Assembly: GCA_029239605.1 (NCBI GenBank)
Contig: JARBUO010000028.1
Coordinates: 1-37,104 of the forward strand
Direction: 5' to 3'
DNA length: 37,104 nt
Source: Bacillota bacterium
Lineage (GTDB): Bacteria > Bacillota > Clostridia > Peptostreptococcales > Anaerovoracaceae
A program made the position numbers and the translations under genes. Shown piece by piece: positions 26,466-34,039 of the stretch. The notes below the pieces were generated by a model. The model was not told the DNA's origin. It made no database searches and was given only the letters and a program-made list of their open reading frames with translations. Within the stretch, counting starts at the first letter, position 1; each line of letters opens with the position of its first letter.

Positions 26466-28559
26466 ATGGATAATTTTATCGACAGTGTCGGAAATTTGAC
26501 AGAGAGCACTGCATCAATCCTTGGAAATATCCCGGCATGGCTGGGAAGTATATTGGCATGGCTGGGAAATGTCCCGGTATGGTTTGGTGACATGAAGGCC
26601 TCCGTGGAAGGATATCTTGCAGATCCAATAGAATTCGTGGAATTCTATACTTTTGTTGTGCGCTGGATTTTTCCCGTATTGACATCCATTATCTTTGTAC
26701 GCTGCATCATGCCCTTGCTTCAGGGAGGTGTTTCCAGCCGTATCTGGGGCTTTCTGGAGATCAAAGGGGGCTACCGTATCGCGGTCAGACACTGGGAGAA
26801 CTCCATCGGCAGAAGCAAGCTGTCTGATATCGTAATCAATCTGCCTTTTGTATCGCGAAGCCATGCGGTGCTGTCCTACGGGGAAGGAGGCTGGCACATC
26901 ACGGATTTGGAATCTACCGGTGGTGTACTTGTCAATGGGGAGAAAGTGGAACGGACGGGCTGCGTTCAAATTGGTGATACCATTTCACTTTCCGGTGCGG
27001 ATTTTTTGTTCCTGCCCGGGGATGAAAACTGCGAATCCCTGAAAAAGGAGAGCCGGTTTGACTGGTTGCTCAAACTGGGGCAGGGGTTCACCTCAGGAAA
27101 AACTCTGTTGATGATTCTAATGTTTCAATTTTTTGGCAGTGTTCAGCTTTGCCTTTCAATCAACGAGGAATGGGCTGGAAAAGCTGCATATACCTTCTCA
27201 ATATACATGCTGTCTGAATGCGTCTATTATTTTCTGTTAAAAAAATTTACGAAAAAATATATCGAGTTAGAGCTTCTAATTTATTTTCTCTGCGGAATGA
27301 ATCTTTTTGTGGTGGCTGCGGCAGCACCGGGCCAATTATACAAGCAGCTTGCTGCCATTCTCCTGGGCCTTGTTTCCTACAGCATTATTCAAATACTGAT
27401 CAAAGATCCCGGACTGGGAAGAAAGCTCAAATATGCACTTGTCGCATGCTCAGTGGTGTTGATCATACTCAATCTAACCTTGGGTGAGGCCAGATTTGGA
27501 GCGAGAAACTGGATCAATCTGGGCTTTATCACCATTCAACCCATGGAATTCGTTAAGGTAGCCTTTGTTCTTGCAGGGACTGCTACTTTGGATAAATTGC
27601 TGACGACGAGAAATCTGACTGCTTTTATCGGATTTTCCGGTGCATGCATTGGAGCACTGATCCTAATGCGTGATCTGGGAACTTCAGTCATCTTTTTCGT
27701 TACCTTTCTGGTAGTGGCGTTTATGCGTTCGGGAGATATCAGGACCATTGCACTGATTTCGTCGGGAGCTGCGCTGGGTGCCTTTGCGGTTGTTTCTTTT
27801 CTTCCTTATATCGCATCCCGGTTTCAGGCATGGGGCCATGTCTGGCAATATGCGGATACCATCGGGTTTCAGCAGACCAGAACGTTAATCGCAGCGGCCA
27901 GCGGCGGATTGATTGGTCTGGGGGGCGGCAACGGATATCTTGTGGGAATCGCCGCCTCGGATACGGATTTGGTCTTTGGAATTCTCAGCGAAGAATGGGG
28001 TTTTCTCATCGCTATGATCGTGGTGCTGATCGTGGTGTTTCTGGCGTTCCTGGCATTATATCTGATGAGGGACTGCAAATCTTCCTTCTACGCTATCTCT
28101 GCATGCGGTGCAGCTTCCATTTTTATCATACAGACCATTCTCAATGTATTCGGATCTCTGGACCTCTTGCCCCTTACCGGAGTAACACTCCCCTTTGTGT
28201 CCAACGGAGGATCTTCCATGGTGGTTTGCTGGGCACTCCTTGCCTTTATTAAGGCATCAGATGAAAGAGTCAGACCAGGTTTCAGTGGTGCAGGAGCAGC
28301 CGCGGCATGTGATGAGGATAGTGACAATGGTTATAGTGATCCCATCAATCCCGTAGATTTGAATGTTGCGAAAAGGAATGATGCCCGAACTTTGACCAAT
28401 CTGTTTCAACGAAAGGGCAAAGGAAATGCAGCTTTCCCCGGCAGCAGCGCTGCAGAGAGCCGCTATGACGACAGGGATGAATTTGAACGATGGTTTGATG
28501 AGGAGACTGCGAAACAGAATGGGGACGGATCAGGCGGAAAAGGAGGCGCAGAAGAATGA
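26466..28559 (+). CDS. FHA domain-RodA/FtsW fusion protein
   Basis: 697 residues. After a short amphipathic repeat (about 19-42) and a membrane segment (about 68-88), residues about 90-185 form a forkhead-associated domain with the phosphothreonine-binding pattern SIGRS (113-117), SRSH (130-133) and GGVLVNG. The rest, about 210-610, is a SEDS glycosyltransferase of the RodA/FtsW/SpoVE type with about ten membrane segments, the motif ARNWINLGFITIQPMEFVK and the key aspartate in LMRDLGTSV, and a late PLTGVTLPFVSNGGSSM. SEDS proteins polymerise lipid II into peptidoglycan strands. The last 80 residues are polar and probably disordered. The FHA domain implies control by a Ser/Thr kinase; none lies in this window. 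It overlaps the penicillin-binding protein gene by 4 bases (ATGA), the usual SEDS-PBP pairing. In mycobacteria FHA protein, rodA and pbpA are separate neighbouring genes. Confidence 0.92.
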   Translation: MDNFIDSVGNLTESTASILGNIPAWLGSILAWLGNVPVWFGDMKASVEGYLADPIEFVEFYTFVVRWIFPVLTSIIFVRCIMPLLQGGVSSRIWGFLEIKGGYRIAVRHWENSIGRSKLSDIVINLPFVSRSHAVLSYGEGGWHITDLESTGGVLVNGEKVERTGCVQIGDTISLSGADFLFLPGDENCESLKKESRFDWLLKLGQGFTSGKTLLMILMFQFFGSVQLCLSINEEWAGKAAYTFSIYMLSECVYYFLLKKFTKKYIELELLIYFLCGMNLFVVAAAAPGQLYKQLAAILLGLVSYSIIQILIKDPGLGRKLKYALVACSVVLIILNLTLGEARFGARNWINLGFITIQPMEFVKVAFVLAGTATLDKLLTTRNLTAFIGFSGACIGALILMRDLGTSVIFFVTFLVVAFMRSGDIRTIALISSGAALGAFAVVSFLPYIASRFQAWGHVWQYADTIGFQQTRTLIAAASGGLIGLGGGNGYLVGIAASDTDLVFGILSEEWGFLIAMIVVLIVVFLAFLALYLMRDCKSSFYAISACGAASIFIIQTILNVFGSLDLLPLTGVTLPFVSNGGSSMVVCWALLAFIKASDERVRPGFSGAGAAAACDEDSDNGYSDPINPVDLNVAKRNDARTLTNLFQRKGKGNAAFPGSSAAESRYDDRDEFERWFDEETAKQNGDGSGGKGGAEE

Positions 28560-29935
28560 AAATACTGACAAAGCGCGCCTTTGGGCTGCTGCTGTTGGCT
28601 TTGATTTTATTATTGGGACTTTCGGTATTCACCTTTCGGTATGTGAAGGATGCCAGGGCCTGGGCCCAGTATCCTACCAACAAGCATCTTTTTCAAAACG
28701 GTCAATTGCTGACCACCGGAGAGATTCAGGACAGAAACGGAGAAGTGCTTTACCGGGCTGAGCAGGGAGTTCAGAGTTATCACAGCAGCGATACCGTCAG
28801 GAAAGCACTCATGCATACCACCGGTGATTCTTACGGCAATGTGGCCACCAGTGTGCAGGTTGCGTTTGGAGACCGGCTTTCCGGTTGGGGGCCTGTGAAC
28901 GGGGCGTATCGGTTTAATGATAAGAGCTTTGGTACGGATGTAACGTTAACGCTGGATGCTGAGCTCTGCGCTGAGGCATTTCAGGCGCTGAAAGGCAGAA
29001 AAGGTGCCGTAGGTGTATACAACTATAAAACGGGTGAAATCCTGTGCATGGTCAGCTCTCCTTCTTTTGATCCGGAACATCATCCTGATGTGGCAGCCAA
29101 CCCGGAAAAATATGATGGCGCCTACCTCAACCGTTTGATTTCTGCTGCGTATACGCCAGGATCGATTTTTAAACTCGTTACGGCTGCAGCTGCAATTGAT
29201 AAGATGCCGGATTATGACAGCAAAGTCTTTCATTGCGAAGGAGAAAAGCTGATTGACGGAGATAAGGTTACCTGCCCTTCCCCTCATGGAGAGGTAACCC
29301 TGAAGCAAGCCCTGGCCGTGTCCTGCAATATCGCATTTGCAGAGATTTCTCTTGAATTGGGGGGACAAACGATTCAGAGCTATGCAGAGAAAGCCGGGTT
29401 CAATGCGAATCTTGAAGTGGACGGAATCAAAGCGGCTAGAGGAAAAATCAGCACTGCTGATGCAAAGGGCGGAGACCTTGCATGGGCAGGGATTGGTCAG
29501 TACAATGATACGGCAAACCCGCTGACCTTCATGGCTTACATGGGATCCATCGCAAACCAGGGGGTTCGCGTAAATCCATGGTTCATAGACCAAAACAGCA
29601 GCTTGCTTAAGCTTCTGCCGGATTTCGGTGTGAAGAAAAAGCGGATACTGACCAGAGAGACTGCAGAGACATTAAAAACGCTGATGCGGAACAATGTAAC
29701 CGAGGAGTACGGTGAGAAAAACTATAAAGAACTGGAACTCTGTGCAAAATCCGGTACAGCAGAGGTAGGCGGAGATAAGGCTCCCCACGCCTGGTTTGCA
29801 GGATTTATGAACCGGGAGGACTGTCCGCTTGCCTTTGTGGTAATCGTTGAAAATGGAGGCTCCGGAAGCAAAGTGGCAGGTGCGGTGGCGGCAAAAGTGT
29901 TAAAAGCCGCAGAGAAAAAGCTTACATCAGATTGA
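28556..29935 (+). CDS. Class B penicillin-binding protein (PbpA-like transpeptidase)
   Basis: 459 residues: one N-terminal membrane anchor (about 7-27), a short non-catalytic linker domain, and a complete penicillin-binding transpeptidase domain. The active-site serine is S203 in the motif SIFK (203-206), the second motif is SCN (256-258) and the third is KSGT (398-401). It cross-links peptidoglycan outside the membrane. Its short N-terminal part and length are close to mycobacterial PbpA, the partner of RodA. The start codon overlaps the stop of the FHA-RodA gene (ATGA), which suggests coupled translation and equal amounts of polymerase and transpeptidase. A second promoter for the downstream regulator overlaps its stop codon. 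It is a likely target of beta-lactams. Confidence 0.93.
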   Translation: MKILTKRAFGLLLLALILLLGLSVFTFRYVKDARAWAQYPTNKHLFQNGQLLTTGEIQDRNGEVLYRAEQGVQSYHSSDTVRKALMHTTGDSYGNVATSVQVAFGDRLSGWGPVNGAYRFNDKSFGTDVTLTLDAELCAEAFQALKGRKGAVGVYNYKTGEILCMVSSPSFDPEHHPDVAANPEKYDGAYLNRLISAAYTPGSIFKLVTAAAAIDKMPDYDSKVFHCEGEKLIDGDKVTCPSPHGEVTLKQALAVSCNIAFAEISLELGGQTIQSYAEKAGFNANLEVDGIKAARGKISTADAKGGDLAWAGIGQYNDTANPLTFMAYMGSIANQGVRVNPWFIDQNSSLLKLLPDFGVKKKRILTRETAETLKTLMRNNVTEEYGEKNYKELELCAKSGTAEVGGDKAPHAWFAGFMNREDCPLAFVVIVENGGSGSKVAGAVAAKVLKAAEKKLTSD

Positions 29936-29960
29936 CATCTTCTATAACGATCATGATAAT
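29932..29960 (+). promoter_or_regulatory. Distal promoter for the BlaI-like gene
   Basis: TTGACA (29932-29937), a 17-base spacer and GATAAT (29955-29960, 5 of 6). The -35 box overlaps the stop codon of the penicillin-binding protein gene. Transcripts would start near 29967, upstream of the operator pair at 30039-30080. Confidence 0.6.
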
Positions 29961-30026
29961 ATGGCCAAAGACAGATGAGAGGGCGAAAGGAAATTAAGAC
30001 AACTGTTAAATAATATAAGAAAATGA

Positions 30027-30055
30027 TTGACAGGATAGGTTTACTGCGATAAACT
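30027..30055 (+). promoter_or_regulatory. Proximal promoter of the BlaI-like gene, overlapped by an operator
   Basis: A perfect -35 box TTGACA (30027-30032), a 17-base spacer and TAAACT (30050-30055, 4 of 6). The 16-bp dyad at 30039-30054 covers most of the spacer and the -10 box, so a repressor bound there would block RNA polymerase. Confidence 0.65.
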
Positions 30056-30080
30056 CATGTTGGAGTTTATCGCGATAAAC
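30039..30080. promoter_or_regulatory. Paired 16-bp operator palindromes upstream of the BlaI-like gene
   Basis: Site 2 at 30065-30080 is a perfect 16-bp palindrome GTTTATCGCGATAAAC. Site 1 at 30039-30054, GTTTACTGCGATAAAC, differs from it at two positions. Their centres are 26 bp apart, and the whole forms a 20-bp inverted repeat with two mismatches. Site 1 covers the -10 region; site 2 lies just after the expected start of transcription. A partial third copy (TGCGATATAAA) lies at 30113-30123. These are inferred binding sites for the BlaI-like repressor encoded downstream. Confidence 0.6.
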
Positions 30081-30135
30081 CTATTTTTTATACCGTTGGA
30101 AATATCTTTTTCTGCGATATAAAATGGGGTGTGCA

Positions 30136-30236
30136 GAGGGGGGCTACCCCTCGCCGGAAAAGGAGGGTGCTCAGGCTGCTTGCAGCCGCCGAAGGGAACC
30201 ATGCCTTTTTGCCCCAAGCTTGCTTGGATGGCAAAA
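30136..30236 (+). repeat. Run of three hairpins in the leader of the BlaI-like gene
   Basis: Three stem-loops follow one another in a GC-rich 101-base stretch: 30136-30152 (GAGGGG with CCCCTC), 30174-30187 (GGCTGC with GCAGCC) and 30207-30236 (TTTTGCC with GGCAAAA, enclosing CCAA/TTGG). The GC content and G-runs contrast with the AT-rich flanks. It may be a small repeat element or a structured leader; the frame remains open across it but has no coding character. Confidence 0.5.
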
Positions 30237-30296
30237 CGGACAGCAGGGAGCGAAGCGGAAGACCAATTTGATAAGAGATTGATGAGGAGGGGAACA

Positions 30297-30668
30297 ATGT
30301 ACGGTTTTAAACTGTTCGAGGCGGAGTACAAATTCATGGAGATCATCTGGGAGCATGCTCCGGTGAATTCTACCAGGCTGGCACAGTTGTGTGCAGAAAT
30401 TTTGGGTTGGAAAAAGTCTACCACATATACTGTCCTGCGGAAGTTGTGTGAAAGGGGTTTGCTGAAAAATGAAAATGCCATGGTGACCTACCTGGTGGAG
30501 AAAGAGGAAATTGGGATACAGGAGAGTAAGGAATTGCTGGACAAGTCATTTGGCGGCTCACTGCCCATGTTCCTGACCACATTCCTGAAGGGGAAACCGT
30601 TGTCTGAACAGGAAGCGGCAGAATTAAAAAAGATCATCGATGATAACCGAAATGGGAAAGGTGAGTAA
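30297..30668 (+). CDS. BlaI/MecI-family transcriptional repressor
   Basis: 123 residues, the usual size for BlaI/MecI/CopY repressors. The winged helix-turn-helix (about 8-70) shows FEAEYKFMEIIWEHAPVNS and GWKKSTTYTVLRKLCERGLL. The C-terminal part (SKELLDKSFGGSLPMFLTTF) corresponds to the dimerisation helices, within which BlaI and MecI are cleaved when the sensor protease is activated. The frame extends upstream to 30129, but the ATG at 30297 is chosen for its AGGAGGGG 6 bases upstream and because the protein then begins where the family does. The stop is 1 base before the start of the M56-LCP gene, the standard blaI-blaR1 order. It probably represses its own operon through the two 16-bp dyads at 30039-30080, and perhaps the wall genes upstream. 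Confidence 0.9.
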   Translation: MYGFKLFEAEYKFMEIIWEHAPVNSTRLAQLCAEILGWKKSTTYTVLRKLCERGLLKNENAMVTYLVEKEEIGIQESKELLDKSFGGSLPMFLTTFLKGKPLSEQEAAELKKIIDDNRNGKGE

Positions 30669-30669
30669 T

Positions 30670-32466
30670 ATGGCAGATTTGGTGTTAACAGTGCTGAATA
30701 TGAGCATAACTGCAGGTTTTGCCGCTCTGATCATCATCTTCATCAGGGGAAGTCTGGGACGCTTACTGCCGCGAACCTTCTCCCACGCACTCTGGTTGAT
30801 CGTCCTGTATAGAATGATTTTTCCCTATTCTTTTTCCTCGATCTTCAGTGTTCTCGGGAATCTGAAAGCGAACCTGGATCGCTATACTGCTGTATTACAG
30901 GAGATTCCGCAGAACAAAGCGCTAAACCTTGAAGTATTTTCAGGTCATTCAGCCCAGGAGCTTGCGGCTTCCCCCACGAATGAAAACCTGCTGGAGGCAG
31001 GCGGCATGGGTGCGATTCAAAATTCTGCTGCATCAGCGCCCTCAGACAATTTGTTCCTAGTGTTGATGGTGCTTTGGACAGTGGGTATCTTGGTGCTCCT
31101 GACATACAACGGAATCTCTTACAGAAGATTATGCGGAAGTCTGGCAACGGCAACCCTCTTTGAGAGGCCGGAACTGACAAAGGAATGCAGCGCATTGGTC
31201 CGTTTGACAAGACCCGTAAGCGTATATGAATCAGATAAGGTAGTAAGTCCCTTTGTGTATGGTCTGATCTCTCCCAAGGTTATTTTGCCCTCTGGCATCT
31301 GCCGGGATAACGATGCGGAAAGCAGAGACAGGCTCAAGCATATTCTTCTTCATGAATTCTATCATATCAAAAGGCGGGATTATCTGGTCAAACCACTGGC
31401 CTTTCTGGGCTTAAGCATCCATTGGTTCAATCCTGTTTTATGGATTGCCTTTAGGTTGTTTGACCGGGATATGGAGATGTCCTGCGATGAAGGGGCAGTC
31501 CATGTTTTAAATGCTGAGGAAAAAGATAATTATGCGGTAACCTTGTTAAATATGGCATCTGCAGCATCTGGAATCCGAAAGCGGAGCGCACTGGCCTTTC
31601 ATGCAAATGATGTGAAAGAACGGGTGAAGCATATCGTAAAATACAAGAATCCCCGGAGGTCAGCGGCTGTACTGTCAGCGGTTCTGGTTATCCTTTGCGC
31701 CGTTGGTCTTTTGTCCAATCCAACATCGCTTGCAACAGGGCTGAAAGATGGAAAAATCAATGTCCTGGTCATGTGCAATGCCGAGGGCTCTCAATTCCCG
31801 GATACTATATTGCTGCTGGGTTACGATGCTGACAGAGACGGGATTAACGTTACCTTCGTTCCAAGAGATTTGACCGTGGAACAGGAACTCAATGGTGCCG
31901 GAAGATTGTCAGGATATGCAGGAAATAACCCGCCGGAGGCAGTGGTGGAAAAACTCAGTGAGATACTTGGCGTTGAAATTCATAATTATGTAAGCTTTGA
32001 CACCGGCGTCTTTCGGGATCTTGTGGATGCCGCAGGCGGAGTGGAGTTTGATGTACCTGCAAGAATGGTGTATGATGATCCGAATCAAAATTTACATATT
32101 GATCTGCAGGCAGGAAGACAGGTACTTGATGGAAAGAAAGCAGAGATGCTTGTGCGGTTCAGAAAGGGTTATACGGAAGGAGATCTTGCGCGTATTCGTG
32201 TGCAACAGGAGTTTCTTGAAGCGGCGCTGAATCAGAAGGGAGAACTGAACCTCTCGGCGGATAACGTCTATCGTTTGCTGTCAGAAGATATGAAAACGGA
32301 TCTGGATATGAAAAAGGCGATTGCATTGATCTCTCAGCTCCAAAAGCCCAAGGGTGCGGGGGGAAGTGTAAATTTTGTTGAAATACCTGTTGTTGTAGAC
32401 AACGACTATCCATGGACGCTTCATCTGGATCAGGAAAAGGCTGGAGCCGTCAGTGACAGCTTCTAG
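30670..32466 (+). CDS. M56 (BlaR1-like) metalloprotease fused to an LCP domain
   Basis: 598 residues in two parts. Residues 1 to about 335 resemble BlaR1/MecR1: membrane segments at about 3-25, 36-55 and 126-150, then a zinc protease domain with HEFYH (H228, E229, H232) and the third zinc ligand E269 in EMSCDEG. A fourth membrane segment (about 338-356) leads to an outside domain. In BlaR1 that domain is a penicillin sensor; here residues about 365-530 are a LytR-CpsA-Psr (LCP) domain. It has D378 in PDTILLLGYD, R399 and D400 in FVPRDLTV, then IHNYVSFDTGVFRDLVDAAGG, and D505/R508/R510 in GDLARIRVQQEFL. LCP enzymes move lipid-linked glycopolymers to peptidoglycan. The ATG at 30670 has AAAGGTG 6 bases upstream and lies 1 base after the BlaI stop. 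Probable role: a wall-status sensor that inactivates the repressor by proteolysis. Confidence 0.85.
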   Translation: MADLVLTVLNMSITAGFAALIIIFIRGSLGRLLPRTFSHALWLIVLYRMIFPYSFSSIFSVLGNLKANLDRYTAVLQEIPQNKALNLEVFSGHSAQELAASPTNENLLEAGGMGAIQNSAASAPSDNLFLVLMVLWTVGILVLLTYNGISYRRLCGSLATATLFERPELTKECSALVRLTRPVSVYESDKVVSPFVYGLISPKVILPSGICRDNDAESRDRLKHILLHEFYHIKRRDYLVKPLAFLGLSIHWFNPVLWIAFRLFDRDMEMSCDEGAVHVLNAEEKDNYAVTLLNMASAASGIRKRSALAFHANDVKERVKHIVKYKNPRRSAAVLSAVLVILCAVGLLSNPTSLATGLKDGKINVLVMCNAEGSQFPDTILLLGYDADRDGINVTFVPRDLTVEQELNGAGRLSGYAGNNPPEAVVEKLSEILGVEIHNYVSFDTGVFRDLVDAAGGVEFDVPARMVYDDPNQNLHIDLQAGRQVLDGKKAEMLVRFRKGYTEGDLARIRVQQEFLEAALNQKGELNLSADNVYRLLSEDMKTDLDMKKAIALISQLQKPKGAGGSVNFVEIPVVVDNDYPWTLHLDQEKAGAVSDSF

Positions 32467-32482
32467 CAATAGTAAACATATC

Positions 32483-32523
32483 AGGTAGGTGCAGCAGCAT
32501 GGGAAAGGCGATGGCACCTACCT
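32483..32523. repeat. Inverted repeat between convergent genes
   Basis: A 10-bp perfect stem (32483-32492 with 32514-32523) with a 21-base loop lies between the M56-LCP and SIMPL genes. There is no T-run on either side, so if it terminates transcription it does so poorly. Confidence 0.5.
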
Positions 32524-32542
32524 CGATCTATCTCAGCTGTCG

Positions 32543-33286
32543 CTATTGGATTTCAAACTCACAGTGAACGATCGCCGTAATTTCTTTTTCCAGGGAATAG
32601 GTGTCGTTCATTCCATAATCCGAAACCTCACTGGAATAGAGCGGTGTGATCTGAATGACGCCCATGTCTGCATATTTCAGATCTCCAAGCTTGTTTCCAG
32701 CATTTTCTGCAATCATTTCCGCGCGTTTTTTTGCATCCTTGGTAGCTTCTGCCAGCATGGTTACCTTCATGTCCGCGATCTTCGTGTACATATACTGCGG
32801 CGGATTGGACTGGAATTGAATCCCCTCATTGATGAGTTCCGTAACCTTTCTGGAGATGTCCGTAATTTTCTCGATTTCTCCGGAGCTGATGGTAACGGTC
32901 TGGTTTAGCTCATAATAATCAATATCGCTGGAATACATGCCGTTAGGCAATACGATGTAATTGGTAGTAGTGTTAATGGATGAAAATACGATAGCGTCCT
33001 CCGGTACACCCTGACCGATGAGATAATCATGGACCTTGATCTTATCCGCTTCGAGAATTCCGTATGCTTCCTGCAGCGCCGGAGATTTTGCGGAGAAGTT
33101 TCCCGTCCAGACAATCAGATCGGAAGTGATCTGCTGTTTGGCCGACCCGGTTACGATGATACGGTTGCCGCCCCCTTTTACCTTCTCGACTCCGTTTGCA
33201 AGGATCAGCGAGGCCGCGACGATGGCCGCCGCCGCAATGACCGCGATGACAATGTTTGCCGTGATTTTGCTTTTCTGTTCATTCAT
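32543..33286 (-). CDS. SIMPL-domain (DUF541/YggE-like) protein
   Basis: 247 residues. An N-terminal hydrophobic segment (about 11-30) is either an uncleaved membrane anchor or a signal peptide. The rest is a SIMPL domain, starting with RIIVTGSAKQQITSDLIVWTG and containing VSSINT-like FSSINTTTNY, then DAKKRAEMIAENAGNKLGDL, the most conserved helix of the family, and a C-terminal beta strand VHCEFEIQ. SIMPL proteins are exported or membrane-bound; E. coli YggE is linked to oxidative stress, but the molecular role is unknown. The gene is convergent with the M56-LCP gene and divergent from the T-box operon. No strong ribosome binding site is seen before the ATG; the nearest purine run (GAAAGGG) is about 14 bases upstream. 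Confidence 0.85.
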   Translation of the reverse strand: MNEQKSKITANIVIAVIAAAAIVAASLILANGVEKVKGGGNRIIVTGSAKQQITSDLIVWTGNFSAKSPALQEAYGILEADKIKVHDYLIGQGVPEDAIVFSSINTTTNYIVLPNGMYSSDIDYYELNQTVTISSGEIEKITDISRKVTELINEGIQFQSNPPQYMYTKIADMKVTMLAEATKDAKKRAEMIAENAGNKLGDLKYADMGVIQITPLYSSEVSDYGMNDTYSLEKEITAIVHCEFEIQ

Positions 33287-33535
33287 CTTGTGTAATCCAT
33301 ACCCTTTCTTTTTTCGCTTCGTTCTTATCGTTCAAATTCTGCTTCAGGTGTGTCAGGTTTCGGCTATTTTCTTATCATAGCTTTTCCTGCTTTTTACAAT
33401 ATCAAATTTAAAAAGAAATTAATTTACAAAATACTTAAAACTATTTACGAAAAAGTTAATTAGACCTAACGGCTTTGCAACTTATATGTAAAAATTTGGA
33501 TTTAAAAATACAAAATATTAACAATAAACTTTTCG
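33287..33535. other. AT-rich divergent intergenic region
   Basis: No coding frame or known RNA is visible. It should hold the promoter of the minus-strand SIMPL gene; a TATGAT-like -10 box lies near 33373-33386, but its -35 partner is unconvincing. The plus-strand end abuts the consensus promoter of the T-box operon. Confidence 0.4.
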
Positions 33536-33564
33536 TTGACAAAATAATCTTCTGCTAATATAAT
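33536..33564 (+). promoter_or_regulatory. Consensus sigma-A promoter of the T-box/ABC importer operon
   Basis: TTGACA (33536-33541), a 17-base spacer and TATAAT (33559-33564), both perfect. Transcription would start near 33571, at the first bases of the T-box leader. Strong constitutive initiation with control at the riboswitch is the expected arrangement. Confidence 0.93.
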
Positions 33565-33570
33565 GATAGC

Positions 33571-33844
33571 AATATAGCAAAAGCGATGACCAGGAACCAG
33601 TAACGGTGATTCCTATCCTTACAGAGAGCTTTCGGTTGGTGGAAGAAAGTAGGAAACAGGTGCCGCGAATTCATCCTGAGAGCTGCACACTCAAAGGCGA
33701 AAGCCCTGTAGGCTGTGACGGAATCCAACCGTTATCATGGAGAAGCGATGGTTGTCGCTTGCTGAGGTTGTTTTTTTGAACAACGAAAACAAGGTGGTAC
33801 CGCGAATGATATTCGCCCCTGTTAGATAACAGGGGCGTTTTTTT
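33571..33844 (+). promoter_or_regulatory. T-box riboswitch with UUC (phenylalanine) specifier
   Basis: All T-box landmarks are present. Stem I begins with CAGGA (33591-33595) paired to TCCTG (33674-33678). The specifier loop has the AGTA (33599-33602) opposite GAA (33667-33669), followed by the specifier TTC (33670-33672) and the conserved purine A33673. The distal part has AGAGAG and GGTTGGTGGAAG. The T-box antiterminator sequence AAGGTGGTACCGCG spans 33791-33804, with the tRNA-acceptor pairing bases TGGT at 33795-33798. The terminator stem (33814-33823 with 33828-33837) is followed by seven T residues (33838-33844). Uncharged tRNA that matches both specifier and acceptor end stabilises the antiterminator and lets transcription continue into the importer genes. 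UUC reads tRNA-Phe, and TGGU pairs with the discriminator A of tRNA-Phe, whereas tRNA-Trp has G there. Confidence 0.93.
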
Positions 33845-34039
33845 ATTACTTTAAAGATTTCCTATTGCGGGCCATAAAAAGCGGAGGACTAAAGTCGAAC
33901 GACTAAAACCCACCAGTGTCCGACGAAATTCTTGATCGACTTCAATAAGACCTGGCCAGGTAAATTGAAATAAATGGATAGCCGTTAAAAACCACGGCGG
34001 CTGAAACGATGACAATAAAAAAAATATGGAGGAGTTATT

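Noticed and set aside
30129-30296. Extended N-terminus of the BlaI-like repressor
   Set aside because: The 56 extra residues cover a hairpin-rich leader, have atypical composition, and the family start with AGGAGGGG lies at 30297.
33670-33672. Tryptophan T-box, as expected for TrpXYZ-type importers
   Set aside because: No UGG codon occupies the specifier position after the AGTA/GAA loop, and the acceptor-pairing base is U rather than the C needed for tRNA-Trp.
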